A stretch of DNA of 64,000 bases from Cristatella mucedo (GCA_009760855.2 WPIO01000001.1:2934001-2998000); one strand, 5' to 3'. Positions 8,576 through 21,979 are shown, counted from the stretch's first letter. The notes: a model not told the origin generated them from the sequence alone. Numbers and translations: made by a program.

Positions 8576-10680
8576 TCAAATGCTATTCAAAATGCTGTGC
8601 AATCGTCAGTCTCGGTCTGTGCTTTACCTTGTCACAAGTGAAGCGTTCGCTTAGCGTTGACAGCGTGAAGCTCACCGGCGGCTTCTTCTTTGGTCTCTTC
8701 TACTACTGCAGCGTTTGTCGTACGCGAGGTTTCTATTGAGTTTTGGCTGTAGTATCTTGCTGCACTCGTGAAAAAGTCGCCGAAAACTCCAGCTTGGCTG
8801 TGGAAGGTGGGCATGAGTGTCCACTGACCTAGCCGATGAGACCGCGCCGGTGACTGCCAAGCTTAAACTTCCTATTTACTGGAGAAAAATCTGTCAAAGT
8901 TAAAAAATGAAAACGAATTTATAATGTGTTATTATATTTTGGGATTTTCCTATAAAATGAGAACAAATCAAATCGTATGAAATTGATTTGTCAGCACCGG
9001 GTAGCGAACCGGGTATGCAGTGGCTTGTTCGGACCGTGCGGATGTGCTGACTGTCCTTAAATTTAGACTATGCTACATAGCATGCCCACGTGAAGATACG
9101 TGAGTATATTATATTTCTGCAAGTCCGTGGCTTACGCAAGTCATTTTCAATTCACCTTAACAGTCTAGGTTGCAGCAATATAGGCAAATCAGCAAACTAA
9201 AGCCCCTTTTTAAAATGTGGCATGCTGTGGCATTATTTCTGTGCTGTCATAGACGTACTTTAAATATCCCAGTGAGGATAATCTAAGCGTGACAACTGCG
9301 ACGGACTTCGTAGCTCACTAACAAAGCTAGCTTATTGTTCTGATTGATTGCTTATATAGGCTCATATAGGCTGTAATTCAGGATCTGCTGACTATTGCAA
9401 TCTAGCGGAGACTGTATTCCAAAGTCTAAATAGTATTTCAACTTTTTAATCATAATGTTGTGACCACGCCGTCGCTTGCGTAGGAACTTTCAAAATGGCA
9501 GTCGATCTATCATTAATCAGCCAGGTGAAAGCACGCCTTCAAAACAAGCGAATCGTCGTCGCGAGATGCGAGTTACGCTTTTCCAGCACTTAGCCGCCGT
9601 TCTTTGTAGAATTATTTACTACCATCAACCAACTACCGACCGCTAGTTAGTACTACATCTCCTACTGAAACAGTGGGCCCACGATTCAAATTATGCATGC
9701 GTTCCCAGCTAAGAACTTGGCTCTAAGTAAATGTGTTCCTTGTTAGGGAATAGAGCTCCAGAGGAATTCCTGGTAGTATTGTATCGCACCCAAGAGTGGC
9801 ACAGGTGACCAGAGGCTCTCTGCATGTCACCGCCTAATTTTGGCTTAGGGATAAGGTGCGTGCCTTCAAAGACCTGAAATTGTCGTACATAAAGCACCTG
9901 GAAAGAAATTAAGTTCTCTTAGGGTGCTTTACGAATTCAATGTGTACATACGTACATATGCATTTGTAAATGTATACATTTGCCAATACAACTAGGTGCA
10001 GATGCTTATCATGGCGAGATTAAGCCATGAGAGTCAAATAATAAAACCCAGCTAGACGAGAAACGACCGACACCGTGTGACTGCAAATAAAGTTATGTAA
10101 CATCGCGGACACTCTTGATTGATAATTTGGTTCAGCGCATGCCAGCAGCCTCACGACGCCAGCGGCGGCAAATAGTCTCGCAGACCAAGCGTTTCAGGTG
10201 AGGCAGTCTATTTAATCCGTGCCGCAGCGCATGGAACTAGGCCCGGCTACTAGGCAGAGCTGGCACATGGCACACCCGCTTATCCGAGGCGAGAGGCTCG
10301 CTGTTCCCGACTGCTTGGCATTACAGTAGACTCCAACAGTTTGTTTTGATTTTCCAGACTCTTTTAAATACCTTAACACACAGTAATAAAAGAAAATGTA
10401 TGATTTCCGGACTGTATCTACTCCTAACATTGTTGAGTAGCACTTTGGTATGCATTCATTGTTCTGAGCGTGCACATACATGGCGGATATATTGAAACGT
10501 TCTAATACAATGGCAGACATTTGGCTGTAAGAGCTAGTTGCACTTGGTCTAGGTGCTGGCCTCATTCAGTTTTACTTGAATCCGAGAACAACTTCGAAGA
10601 TGTGCATGTACCTGCTTACACTACGCCTGCAGCTTGCGGATGTTACCACCAATCACTTGGCATTGCTTTCTACGCTTCTG
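8576..10680. other. No gene seen
   Basis: Only short frames. A LINE/SINE-like tail (GAAATTAAGTTCTCTTAGGG) is visible near 9906-9930. Nothing else is recognised. Confidence 0.45.
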
Positions 10681-10750
10681 TAAACTGCTTAGGAAGAGAT
10701 TTAGTTCTCTGACGGCGCTATAAAAACTTGATGAAAATAATAATAACAAT
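10681..10750 (+). mobile_element. L2-like 3' tail fragment
   Basis: GGAAGAGATTTAGTTCTCTG followed by GCGCTAT and an AT/AAT-rich run, the plus-strand LINE 3' end. Confidence 0.5.
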
Positions 10751-10758
10751 AGTATGAC

Positions 10759-10832
10759 TTAATACTAAAAAGAGGGCATAAAATAATAATAATATCAATA
10801 TTATTATTATATGCCCTCTCTTTAGTAATAAT
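10759..10832. repeat. Near-perfect palindrome, ~36-bp arms, 2-base loop
   Basis: Left arm 10759-10795 (through AAAGAGGGCATA then an AAT run) pairs with right arm 10798-10832 (ATT run, then ATGCCCTCTCTTTAGTA). Only a few mismatches occur. It lies between two LINE tails facing each other. Confidence 0.75.
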
Positions 10833-10844
10833 TAAAACAATAAT

Positions 10845-11820
10845 ACACTTGATAAAGCACCCTCAGAGAACTCAATCTCTCTCACTAGGCGCTTTACATT
10901 TGCTGCAAAGTGAAATGCAATTAAATGTTGACTAAAATCATGCTTGACAAACAAAGAAAATGAATTACATGGTTAGGGGTGACATGCACAGGGTCAGCAT
11001 CCACATGTGGTTAGTGGCAGCATGCACAGTGTCAGAAAGCATAAGCAAATGAATCACAGGGACCCACTAAATGTTGTCCCAAATAGGTGTGTTTTTAAGT
11101 TACTTTTAACTGTGATCAGGTCAGGGGATGTACTGACGCAAGTCGGGAGTGAGTTCCAGGCTTTGGTAGCATACGAACTAAATGCACGGTCTCCAAAGGA
11201 TTTAAGGTTTGTATAGGGTATTTGTAGACTGTTGGATTCCGAAAAGCGGGTGGTACGATGCTTGGCCTGATGGGGGAGTATGTCTGAGAGATAGGCTAAT
11301 AAAGTGACCTAAAAGTGAGCGACAAAACCTTGATGTCAATCCGTTGCTTGACTGGTAGCCAGTGCAGGTCGGCGAGAAGTGGAGTAATGTGGCAACTGCG
11401 ACGCTCACGACAGACAAGCCTAGCTGCAGAGTTTTGCACCAGCTGCAATCGCCTGATCCCACATGCTGGTAGGCCAGTAAGCAGTGAGTTGCAGAAGTCG
11501 AGACGGGATGTCACGAATGCATGGACCAACTTGGACGTGGTATCCTTATCTAAACAAGCCCAAATTTTAGCAATGTTATGAAGCTGAAAATCGGCAGATT
11601 TGACTGTGGAGCTGATATAGTCGTCTAGCGAGAGGTCGCTTTGGAATGTGACGCATAGATTTCTAACTGATTCAACTGGAGATATGCTGGCAGAGCCAAT
11701 TTTGAGCGTCAGCCTTTCCAATTTGTTAATCACACTGGGTTTGTCCGTAACTAGTAAGTTCGTTTTATCGTCATTTAGTTTTAGAAAATTTGCTGCCATC
11801 CATGTGCTGATGTCATCAAT
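10845..11820 (-). mobile_element. L2-like LINE, 5' truncated, minus strand
   Basis: The 3' tail is at 10845. The minus-strand frame 11847-11296 encodes the C-terminal RT region, with ATWMAANFLKLNDDKTNLLV-type and LHNIAKIWACLDKDT-type blocks matching the copies at 46 and 56 kb. It has minor frameshifts. Confidence 0.8.
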
Positions 11821-12377
11821 TCGGGCTTGTTTAGATAAAGATACCACATCTATGTCGTGAGCGTCACAGTTGCCACATTACTCCACTTCTCGCCGACCTG
11901 CAATGGCTACCAGTCAAGCAACGGATTGACTTCAAGGTTTTGTCGCTCACTTTTAGGTCCCTTCATTCTATGGCTCCAGCCTATCTGTCAGACATACTAC
12001 CCCCATCAGGCCAAGCATCGTACCACCAGCTTTTCGGAATCCAACAGTCTACAAATACCTCGTACAAACCTTGAATCCTTTGGAGACCGTGCATTTAGTT
12101 CGTATGCTCCCAAAGCCTGGAACTCCCTCCCGATCTGCGTCAGAACATCCCCTGACCTGACCACATTTAAAAGGAACCTAAAAACACACCTATTTAGGAC
12201 AGCATTTAGTGGGTCCCTGTGATTCGTCCTTTATGTGCTTATGCGTGCTGACACTGTGCATGCTGCCACTAACCACATTTGCATGCTGACCCTGTGCATG
12301 TCACCCCTAACCATATTATTCATTTCGTTTGTTTTCCAAGTATGATTTTACTTTACATTCAATTGCATTTCACTTTA
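11821..12377 (+). mobile_element. L2-like LINE fragment, plus strand (inverted partner)
   Basis: Begins with coding for ACLDKDTTS, then jumps by internal deletion to the SCHITPLL-equivalent region and runs to near the LINE 3' end. It faces the minus-strand copy immediately to its left. Confidence 0.75.
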
Positions 12378-12436
12378 TAATAATAATAATAATGATAATT
12401 CACTTGATAAAGCACCCTCAGAGAACTTATTTGCTC
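12378..12436 (-). mobile_element. L2-like 3' tail, minus strand
   Basis: An (AAT)n run followed by TTGATAAAGCACCCTCAGAG, grafted onto the end of the plus-strand fragment. Confidence 0.6.
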
Positions 12437-13429
12437 TAAATCTTAGCTGACGAGTCTTCTGCTCTCAGAAAGGAAGGTTTCCCTTTCACATTGAGCATTT
12501 CATAGCATTGCAACAATCGGAAAATGACAAAATTAACATGGACATTGTTGGCGTGCACTGGGTGCTGAAAGAAATGCTTGAGGGCGGTGACTTCTGATGG
12601 GGAAGCACCGTAAGCCTATTTATCGTAAGCATATCCGTTATCCTCTGGACGAATCTACTATTTCTTTCCCTTTTGGCGTGGCATAAAATTCTGCTGGCGT
12701 GGCGCCTCGCCTAAGGTCTGACATCGCAGCCGTGCATCAGAATGTCAACCTGGCACCTGCTTCTCGCCCGTGAAAGGAATTGGTTAGCATCCTTCACTTT
12801 TTATGGAAGATCAGGCTGACTCACGGATGTTAAATCATGCGGAGCTCTCTGCTTGAAGAAAACCAGTCGACCGATTTCATTAGGTCTATTAAAGTTCGGG
12901 ATACTTTGAGCCTTCACAAAGTTCAAATAATATGTACCTGTAAAATGGTATTCTTCTTTTGTTCCGAAGTCGTAAAGGGCTAAAAATTTGTTATGAATCA
13001 GCTCGATTCAACGCCTGAAATAAGCGAATCTGTGGATCTGTAAATTTAAGGGTACGTAAATGAGCGCGGAATCGTCCATGTAAACGTGGTTTTAGTGAAA
13101 ACTTGACAGATTCAATCCCACCAATAGATTCAACTCTTGTCTCGTTGTTTTAAGAGAAAATAAGCTTGTGAAAATCGGTAAGAAAGAGAATCGGCGAAGT
13201 GAACCTGCTTATTAAGGCACACAGCCTTGGCAAGCCAGCTTTGAACCACGGTTTCGCCGAAATAGTAATAGATGCCTTGACAGCGCTAGCTACAATCTCT
13301 ATGTAATGTAGCGCAATGTATCTCACGAAGATTATGTTGGCGTTACGCAGGAGAGTTTTGTATAGCAAACTCCAGCAGCCTAGGCGGCTTTCTTTAAGCA
13401 TTCGGTAGCCAACAGACCTAATGTCACGC
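12437..13429. other. No gene seen
   Basis: Unremarkable host-like sequence with short frames only. Confidence 0.5.
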
Positions 13430-14560
13430 AACAAAGAGAAATTGAAAGGCATAGATGAGTCAGGAGAGCAGTTGAGGTAGTGTGTAGCATCGAAGTAGCA
13501 GTTTAGGATGACTGGAAAGAATGTGCCATAGTTGGAAGCAGGAGATTATTTGTGGTTGCGTAGGAACTGCAGAAGTGAACTCCACAGTCTAGGACCTGCA
13601 GAGTAAAAGCTTATGTTGCCAAAGGTCTTTATGCGGAGTGATGGAACAGCTAATCTGTGTCCATACAGGACCTGATGGCACGAGGAGGTTGAAAAAGTGC
13701 TGCAATTCAGCTATGTATGAAGGAGCAGAGCCGTGGTGGGCCTTGTCTCCGTGTAAGAACTTTGCTCTGTATCCATTGAAAACCAGCAGCCACCCGAGCT
13801 CTTTCAGCAAAGGAGACACGTGGTCAAACCTCTAAGATTTGTAAACTGGTCTTGCAGCCTAATCCATCACCAGCTGCAGTAGCATATTGGCTTTTTTCGG
13901 TAGCCCAGCCAAAACTATATTACAATAATCTAGCCGAGACCGAACCAAGGAACTAGTTAATTTTTTTTAAATCACCGTGGAAGACAGTACCAAATCCTAG
14001 ATAGGGATCGGACGTGATGGCTAGCTGTGGAAGCAATACTCTTAACAAAGCTTTCCAAATGTGGGCAGCTTTCGAAGACATCACCTAAATTAGAGCACAT
14101 GGTCACGGTCGCACGATAGCATCACCAATTTGAAAAGCAAAACCTTCTAGTCCAGCCACGCGCTTGGGGTTGACCTATGAGCAGCAGTTCCGTTTTTTAG
14201 TCTTCGTTTAGTTTAAGGAGACTTGCGGACATACAGGATCGAATGTCTGTAAAGAAATCTTTTCGTTTTATCAGTCGCTGCAGCAGATTCCGACGGTTTA
14301 AATGACAGATATGCAGATGGTTTAAATGACAGCTGAGTATCATCAGCATAAAACTGATAACCTATTCTTTGGGCCTGAATAACTTTTCCCAAAGGTTGAG
14401 TATAAATGGAGAAAAAAAGAACCAAGAACGAACCCTTGAATGACTCCGCGGGTGACTGGTCTGGTGGATAAGACCTGACACCTACACGACGACAATGATT
14501 GAACACGAGTACGATTTAAACCGCACCAGCGCTTCTGCATTAGCTTCTGCGCCAGCATTG
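13430..14560 (-). mobile_element. Second L2/CR1-like LINE family, decayed RT region
   Basis: The minus strand retains the RT catalytic block as GYQFYADDTQLSF (near 14350), preceded by PLGKVIQAQ, and further downstream a PSYIAELQHF-type block typical of L2/CR1 C-terminal regions. The frame is broken many times. Its sequence is clearly distinct from the main L2 family. Related pieces lie at 7.4-7.9 and 33.7 kb. Confidence 0.65.
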
Positions 14561-14576
14561 AGCGTTCGCCGACGCG

Positions 14577-14599
14577 CTACGGCCTCCGCGAGGCCGTAG
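14577..14599. repeat. GC-rich hairpin, 9-bp perfect stem
   Basis: CTACGGCCT pairs with AGGCCGTAG around a 5-base loop. No T-run follows, so no terminator is inferred. Confidence 0.6.
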
Positions 14600-15980
14600 C
14601 GAGCCTAGAAACGACGCCGCTGCTTATCCGCAGACGCCGACCGGAAAAGGAAACGCTGCGCCGAACATCCGGCTGTAACTAAGGAGCGAGGAAAATATAA
14701 AACGCAATGGTTGCTGCTTGCGGTGCGTACCATTCCGAGCGTCTTCTCTTTTTTTCCCTGGGCGTCGCAATTGTTGCGCTTGGAGAGTACGACGAACAGT
14801 GTGAGTAGAGTGCTAGCGACGACATTCAGCGCCCGCGCAGCTGCGCGCCGTCCGAGCTGCCGCTCGTAGCCTCCGTACACCGACCGCCGACCGGTAGGTT
14901 CGCAGTCTTACTAAACAGCGCACACCTATTGGGAGTGCAGCTCGCGAGCTTCGACTGGAAAACTCGACGTTGAAGGTTAAACTAAGAAATGGGCCGAGCT
15001 TGATACCAGTTTATGGAAAGTGCGTCGCTCGCTGTGCAGGGCAGACGCTGTCGCCGCAAGAGCAGACTGCACAACACGCCCAATCGACCCGGTTTCGCGA
15101 GGGATTAAACGGTGGCTTACGCAATCTGAATCTTCGGAACTGCGCATCCGTGCATTCCGCCTTATTAGAGGTAGCTTGCTTCCGGCGACCATATTCTTGG
15201 CTTCGGAGCATGACAGAGCTCATAATCGTTATATTTAGCCGCGATTTCCCTCTAGACGAACCAGGTCGCCGGGGCTACAATTTATCGAAACAGCCTACTT
15301 GGGCGACTGAGAACATCAATTTGGCTGATAAGACTCTGGCGTGATTCGTTTGAATCGTTCTTATCTAGATCATGTGCAGTTCGTGTCGTTGGTGGTCAAG
15401 TCTCATCCAACAGATCAGTGTCACCCGTGGAGTTCCTTCCACCTGCTGTCTGCTGCCCGTTGCCGTTCTTCGTTTGTATAGCGCCCTAGGAAATGTAATT
15501 TGGGCAGTTGCATTGTCTGTCAGTTCTTATTCAGTCGAAACCCAGCTTGTCATACTGTTCGTTCAAGTTAGCAGATTCAGAAAAAAACGCGAAAACAGAA
15601 AGCCTGCTTTGCAGACGCCAGGCCTAAATGTTTATAAAATTTCAGAAAGCTAAACGCGGATATAAAACCGAAATCATTCTCATACGAAACAAAAAGATTA
15701 CGTCTCTAATTACTGATTTGGCTCTCCTAATTAGCAGTTTTGTAGTGCGACTGTTGTGGAGTCCTCGTAATTTTGGTGTCCTCATTTAAGACTGAGAACA
15801 ATAATAATAATGACTGGTTGTTTGCATAGCGCCATAAATGAACTTAGTCTTCATCCCCAGGGACTTACTTTAACCCACTCTACAAGAGAATGAGTTCACA
15901 AGGTTTATTGTCATTCATGGTTTTAATCACGAAAATGGAAATGAGTATCGTGCTCAGGCCAGCACACTCTAAAGCAAACA
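14600..15980. other. No gene seen; moderately GC-rich
   Basis: Several overlapping short frames on both strands (14.6-15.3 kb) with no recognisable domain. Confidence 0.45.
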
Positions 15981-16425
15981 TTAATAATAATAATAATAAT
16001 AATTCACTTGATAAAGCGCCCTCAGAGAACTTAATCTCTCTCTAGGCGCTTTACATTTGCTGTAAAGTGAAATGCAATTGAATGGTAAGTAAAATCATGC
16101 TTGAAAAAACAAACGAAATGAATAGTATGGTTAGGGGTGACATGCACAGGGTCAGCATGCAAATTTGGTTAGTGGCAGCATGCACAGTGTCAGCACGCAT
16201 AAGCACATAAAGGACGAATCACAGGGACCCACTAAATGCTGTCCTAAATAGGTGTGTATTTTAGGTTCCTTTTAAATGTGATCAGGTCAGGGGATGTTCT
16301 GACTCAGGTCGGGAGGGAGTTCCAGGCTTTGGGAGCGTATGAACTAAATGTACGGTCTTCAAAGGATTTAAGGTTCGTAGAAGGTATTTCTAGACTGTTG
16401 GATTCCGAAAAGCGGGTGGTCACTC
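15981..16425 (-). mobile_element. L2-like LINE 3' end, minus strand
   Basis: An (AAT)n tail then the LINE 3' untranslated and terminal coding sequence, ending at CCGAAAAGCGGGTGGT. Confidence 0.8.
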
Positions 16426-16504
16426 ATGGCCACCGGTTGGTAAGACCGATCACCACTAACAAGCGATGAATTATGCACAGGTAAGCAAGCAAGGTAAACC
16501 GGAA

Positions 16505-16972
16505 TCTTCTCCCCCACCAGGCCAAGCATGGTACCAACCGCGTTTCGGAATCCAACAGTTTACCACTACCTCGTTAAAACCTCAAATCCTTTGGAGACCG
16601 TGCATTTAGTTCGTATGCTCCTAAAGCCTGGAACTCCCTACCGACTTGCGTCACAACATCCCCTGACTTGACCACATCTAAAAAGAACTTAAAAACACAC
16701 TTATTTAGGACAGCATTTAGTGGGTCCCAGTGATTCGTCCTTCATGTGCTTATGCATGCTGACACTGTGCATGCTGCTACTAATCACATTTGCATGCTGA
16801 CCCTGTGCATATCACCCCTAACCCTGTTGTTCATGTTGTTTATCAAACATGATATTACTCACGATTCAATCGTGTTTCCCTTTGCAACAAATGTAAAGCA
16901 CCTAAGAAGAGATTTAGTTCTCTGAGGGCCCTTTATCAAGTGCATTATTATTATTATTATTATTATTCACAC
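16505..16972 (+). mobile_element. L2-like LINE 3' end, plus strand (inverted partner)
   Basis: Mirrors the preceding fragment across an 80-base spacer and ends in (ATT)n. The two would form a long hairpin if co-transcribed. Confidence 0.8.
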
Positions 16973-18350
16973 ACACGAAAAGAAAATTTCACGGAGACAA
17001 AGAGCAAGCTGAGAAGAGCAGATGCATCTGTTGGGCAGACACTTTAAGAATGTAAAAGTCATTGCTGGTTGTGACTGGTAGTGACCGAAGCGTGGAAATG
17101 AGTTTAGGACTTTCAGTGTATTACGAATTGAAGCGCCCGATCAGCAAAATATTTCAATTGAATGCGAGAGACGTCGAGATGAACAGATGCTGACGATATA
17201 GTGATTGAAGTTTACAAATTTTATTCAGAAGACCGCCTCCACGGCAAATTATCATGTTCAATATATGTGGATGATTAGGCACTGCTCGCCGAAGTGGCTT
17301 GCAAAAGATTTTGCTAGCTTCTCGGTAATATGTAGACTGCACTACTTCAATTCAGTATCGACAGGGCTACGTAAGAAGCAGTTAAGCCTCCACACTTGTA
17401 AGGAACGTGGTTGAAAGATTGGATGATAGATTCTAGGTCAGTCACGCGGCTGCTTTTTCTAAGGAAGTTGCGATGGATCGCTAGCCGGCGGAAACGAAAC
17501 TAAGTATGTCCCCTTTACTTCCTCGACTGTCCTCCTGTCTCAGTTATGCATCTTGATTTCTATTTATTGCATAAGGCAATGTCCGTTGGCTACCAAGTTG
17601 GCACCTAAAGCTCTTTAGGCTTCGAGTCTGCTATAGAAAACTCGACTTTGTAACAGTGACTTAAATTTTTAGTGGTTACAAACAGAAGTACGTGACTATG
17701 AGGCGATCCTCTAACATGTGAGTCAAGAATTGTTCTGATCAGCTTTTGTTTCCTCAGGGCACGACCAAAATAAGCCATGCGAACTCTGCTCTTCATTTCT
17801 TGCATTGGAAAACTTGGAAAATTGATTGATGTCACTCTGTAACATGATTTCAGTCACCGGGTATTAAATGTTATCTCAGGATTGCAAATGACTCAGAAGT
17901 AATGAATGGCCATTATTTCCTAAAAGTTTGGCAATTGCGTCCAGGAGAGGAATTAACTTGAAAATAATCCATTTCCAATTAAAAAACTGCCAAATTCGCT
18001 CCTTTTCGCTTGCATTAAGTCAGAAAGAACAGCAAATGAATCAAATCTAGTCGCTCATTCAAACTGGTCACTCAAAACGGTTCGGAAATGAATATATGTT
18101 CTAGACTTTAGGTTAAACTGCAAATTTCTTTCTGAATAAAGCCCCTAAACCTAGTCCCTAAACCTCGTAATATTTTTGCTATAAAGTTCATTGTATCCTG
18201 GTGAAAGCACTCGCCTTGCTCCACTGAATAAGCCCCTGGGGCGAATGACAAGTCGTGTAACTCCAACATCAACACTTTCTTGACAAAGCTCTCTGGCTGA
18301 ACCCAACCTATCCCCTATACACCACCGTAGGTGTAGAAAGATCCCGCCCA
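16973..18350. other. No gene seen
   Basis: Short frames only; nothing recognised. Confidence 0.5.

Positions 18351-18409
<59 letters not shown>
18351..18409. repeat. (CT)n microsatellite
   Basis: A CT dinucleotide run of almost 60 bases with one interruption. Confidence 0.95.
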
Positions 18410-18412
<3 letters not shown>

Positions 18413-19384
18413 ATTCAAGATATCCCCAGAAAGCAATTTTTTTCGATAAATACGCATTGTTTAGCACTACCTAGCTATTGTTCGCGTCGTGCTGAAACTA
18501 CTCTATGACAGCTGGTGGCAGCGTAGATAGATGAATGACTCGACAGATGCCGCACATGCGCTGCATTGTACCACCCGCCCGCCGAGTCATCAGACGCCAG
18601 CTTTTGTCATAAACCGCACGACAGCACGCAGCTGCTTACTTAGATGGAAGCCTCAATGGTCTCGGCTCATTTTCGTGGGCAGCCCATGTCACCGTTCTCT
18701 AATAGAGGTGCACAGAATGAGTCTTGGGGAGATATGGGTACTTATTTCTATTATGAAACAGTAAAGGTTTAAGTTTTCTAGATAAACTCTCTATGAACAT
18801 GTGTTATTCACAAAGGCTGCTAATGCTTTTCAAACACCTCGTATTGACCGACAATATTGTTGCAGAAATACAGCCCATATTTCCGACTGAAGAAGCTGCG
18901 GAACAGTTTGTGAGGCTTTCTCTAATCTATTCCTTTAGCAATTTTATCTAACAAGTTCCACTCCTAGATGTCTATATTTCAGAGATCAGGATACGAATTG
19001 GTAAGACCAAGATATCTGATCAGATTATTGAGGTCTTTCTGCTAGATGAAATGTGGCTTTCTCTCCTAAAAACCGCGTATGCAAATTTGGAATCTGAACC
19101 TTCAGTCTCTTTACCGCTGTCTGAATTGGTGCTCTCTCTCCTGAAGATGGCTGATCCCTTTCTAACGGGATATGGACCAGGAAGTTAGGGAAGTATGGTG
19201 CTAGGGCAGCAGATGAAGTGTGATGATGCACGAGGTGAGTGGTCATCCTGCCAGCCTGACGTTGGGAAGTCATTCACCGTGAAGAAGTAGCAGTTGCTTG
19301 AGTGCTCAGTCGGTGCCCACAGAGTTCTTGGGCCAGCAAACTTCGTGGTTACCTTTTCTTCTACTTACCAGCCTGTGAAAAACA
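18410..19384. other. No gene seen
   Basis: No recognisable coding or repeat content. Confidence 0.45.
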
Positions 19385-19900
19385 TCAGAAAAATTTAAAG
19401 ATGCTAGTTAACTGCCGCCCAGTCTCCCTACTACCATTTCTATCAAAGACACTGGAACGGGTCGTGGCAGACCAGCTAAACTCACATATCGAAACCTCAC
19501 ACCTTGCTCGTAAGTTCCAGTCTGGCTTTAGAGCTAATCACTCCACAGATTCAGCATTACTTAGGGTATACAACGACCTACTTAGGAATGCAGACATGGG
19601 TAGAGTGTCTCTGCTTGTTTTGCTCGATCTTTCGGCAGCTTTTGACACCATCGATCACAAAGTTTTTCTAGAGCGCCTCTCATCTCACCTGGGCATCACT
19701 GGCACTGCTCTGCAGTGGTTCAGGTCCTATCTCAGTGAGAGACTCCAGAGTATTGACGTGAATGGACAAAGATCATCTGAAGTACCTCTGAAATATGGAG
19801 TACCTCAGGGCTCCGTGCTAGGTCCGGTTCTTTTCACGGATTATACTCTCCCACTTGCTGATGTGATTGCCAAGCACAATCTAGGCTTTCACTTCTATGA
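19385..19900 (+). mobile_element. L2-like LINE, central RT domain without 3' end
   Basis: Frame 19302-19928 encodes the N-terminal half of the reverse transcriptase: NCRPVSLLP, FQSGFRANHSTDSAL, LLVLLDLSAAFDTIDH and YGVPQGSVLGPVLF are all present. It stops just before the catalytic YADD box (GFHFY then unrelated sequence). Loss of the 3' end is unusual for a LINE and points to later deletion or rearrangement. Confidence 0.85.
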
Positions 19901-20239
19901 AAATTCACTTCTGCCTTCGGCAGAATGATAATTGTTCGCTCTTGTTCAGATAAATTTTTAACGCCTGGAAAAATTCTCCTGTTGGGTGCAAGCTACCTCT
20001 TGATACCATTTCAATCAAATAAAGCTATTTACTACACTTCTACCCTACAAAAACATAAAATAAAATGTTTGTTAAAAGCACATTCAGAGTTTTAGTTATA
20101 CAGATACTACTCTATAGTGTTATGCCGGCCCAAACCTCACTTATTGGGGTAACGGCACTACTGGTTACTGTACGTGCGAATCTGACCGTACCTGACCTCA
20201 CCGTAACTAACAGTAAAACTGGATCATTTCAAAATTAAA

Positions 20240-20560
20240 CTCACTCCTCACTTCCGTCACGACATCCCCTGATTTGATCACATTTAGAAAGAAATTAAAA
20301 ACGCACCTACTTATGACATCATTTAGTGGCTCCCTGTGATTCATCCTTTATGTGCTCATGTGAGCTGATACTGCCCATACTGCCATTAACTACACTTGCA
20401 TGCTGACCCTGCGTATGCTATTCTTGTTGTGTATTGAGCATGCTACCACTAACCATCCGATCATATTTTCTTTGCATCAAATGTAAAGCGCCTAGAAAGA
20501 GATTTAGTTCTCTGAGAGCGCTTTCTCTGGTGCATTATCATTATTATTATATTATAAAAT
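20240..20560 (+). mobile_element. L2-like LINE 3' end, diverged subfamily
   Basis: CATCCCCTGATTTGATCACA through AAGCGCCTAGAAAGAGATTT and an ATTATT tail. It may be the displaced 3' end of the preceding fragment but is more diverged. Confidence 0.7.
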
Positions 20561-21979
20561 GTCATCATCCGGACGCAGCATGCAAACCTTCGTGTAACAG
20601 CAGCTTATCTATATTTGTTTTATGCATAAGTGATTCAGAAAACACAGTTTGTACCCTACGATAATACTAAAATGGAATAATGCAACCTTTTGTATCTCTT
20701 TTTGAAGCTAAAACGATTCGGGTCCTACATCCGCATCAGATACAGATCTCGAACCAGTGGCGGAGCCAGAGGCGCAGTGGACATTATCCCCTGCAGTGAG
20801 CCAGTGACCTAGATAGCCACATCTATATTCCTGCACCCCGTCCCCGACCGTCAACAACGACGAAGTTATGTCTTACTCGCACTCGTTCGATCAGCTACCG
20901 CCGAGTTTGTGTTGAATAAACGCTATAACTGTATGCTGTAAAACTTTGATTAATTCCGAGTCTAGCCCCTATGCATGAAATCTTGTAGGTCTTTCCCATA
21001 GATGAAAACTCTCGCTCCACCACTGCCTTTAACTCATGTGCTCTTTTCAGGCTTAGTTGGCTGCAAGCGTCTTTAATTCAAGGCTGAAAGTACGTGCGTC
21101 GGAGCCTTTCTTTGACCTCTGCTTTTTATTCTATCGGCTTCGGTCGATCGCGTTCGTCACCATCTGATGTAATGTGCATTTATAGTGAACCTTGTCAAAA
21201 TACTCCAGCTTCAAGGAGTACCGCCATCAGAAATCGTAAACGAGGCCGAGCTTAGTCAACTTCATTATCTTTCTTGGTCAAAGAGGCCATCGTTTGGCGT
21301 TGACGGATCCACAGAGACCTGCTACGAACAGCGCGACGCTTTTCATAGCATCAACTACCGAATTGACCTACAGCGGCTCGCCGTCATCAAAAGCGTTTGG
21401 CTGTATAGTGAGTCACAGCTTCGCTTCTTGAAGTGCCCTAGCGGACAGCTACGGTCTTAGGCGTCAGCTGTTCTCTCAACTATCCACTGCTGTGTACTGT
21501 GTGTGAGCACATGCACAGTTGATGCTCGTATAACTTATTCTCAGCACATCGTTACTTTGCATGTCGAATCTCCGGGTAGTAAGTGCGGCTCTATTAGGCT
21601 CAAGCGCTTTCTAGTTGGTACATACGCACCCGGCGCATTCGCTTTCTAGTTGGTACACTCGTCAATGAGCCGATGCTAGTGTGACTCTGCCTCGGCCAGG
21701 CAAGATTTTATAACTCATTGGCAACTGATGATTATACTGGGCACACTAACTAATCGCTTTGCTTCTGCTTTCGGAAAGCACGCGAGAATTAAATTGATCC
21801 AATAATGGCGTATGAACCTGCGAATGTGAGCAACCGCAGAGCGAGATGAAGCATGGAGCGAACAAAGAAATCTGAGTACCAAGCAATGGCGGCGAACGAC
21901 GGACGGTTCGCAGAAGTGATTGGTGGAGCATTATTTCCCTGAGTGAGAGGGGTTTCGCCGAATGATGTCGAATTTATAC
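20561..21979. other. No gene seen
   Basis: Only short frames. A local repeat TTTCTAGTTGGTACA occurs twice near 21610-21660. Confidence 0.45.

Noticed and set aside
8312..8840. Repeated ~30-base motif (GGGCxTxAGTGTCCAxTGACCTA) at 8312 and 8812
   Set aside because: Two diverged copies only; may be part of another SINE but boundaries and promoter boxes could not be defined.
14577..14599. Hairpin as transcription terminator
   Set aside because: No T-run and eukaryotic context.
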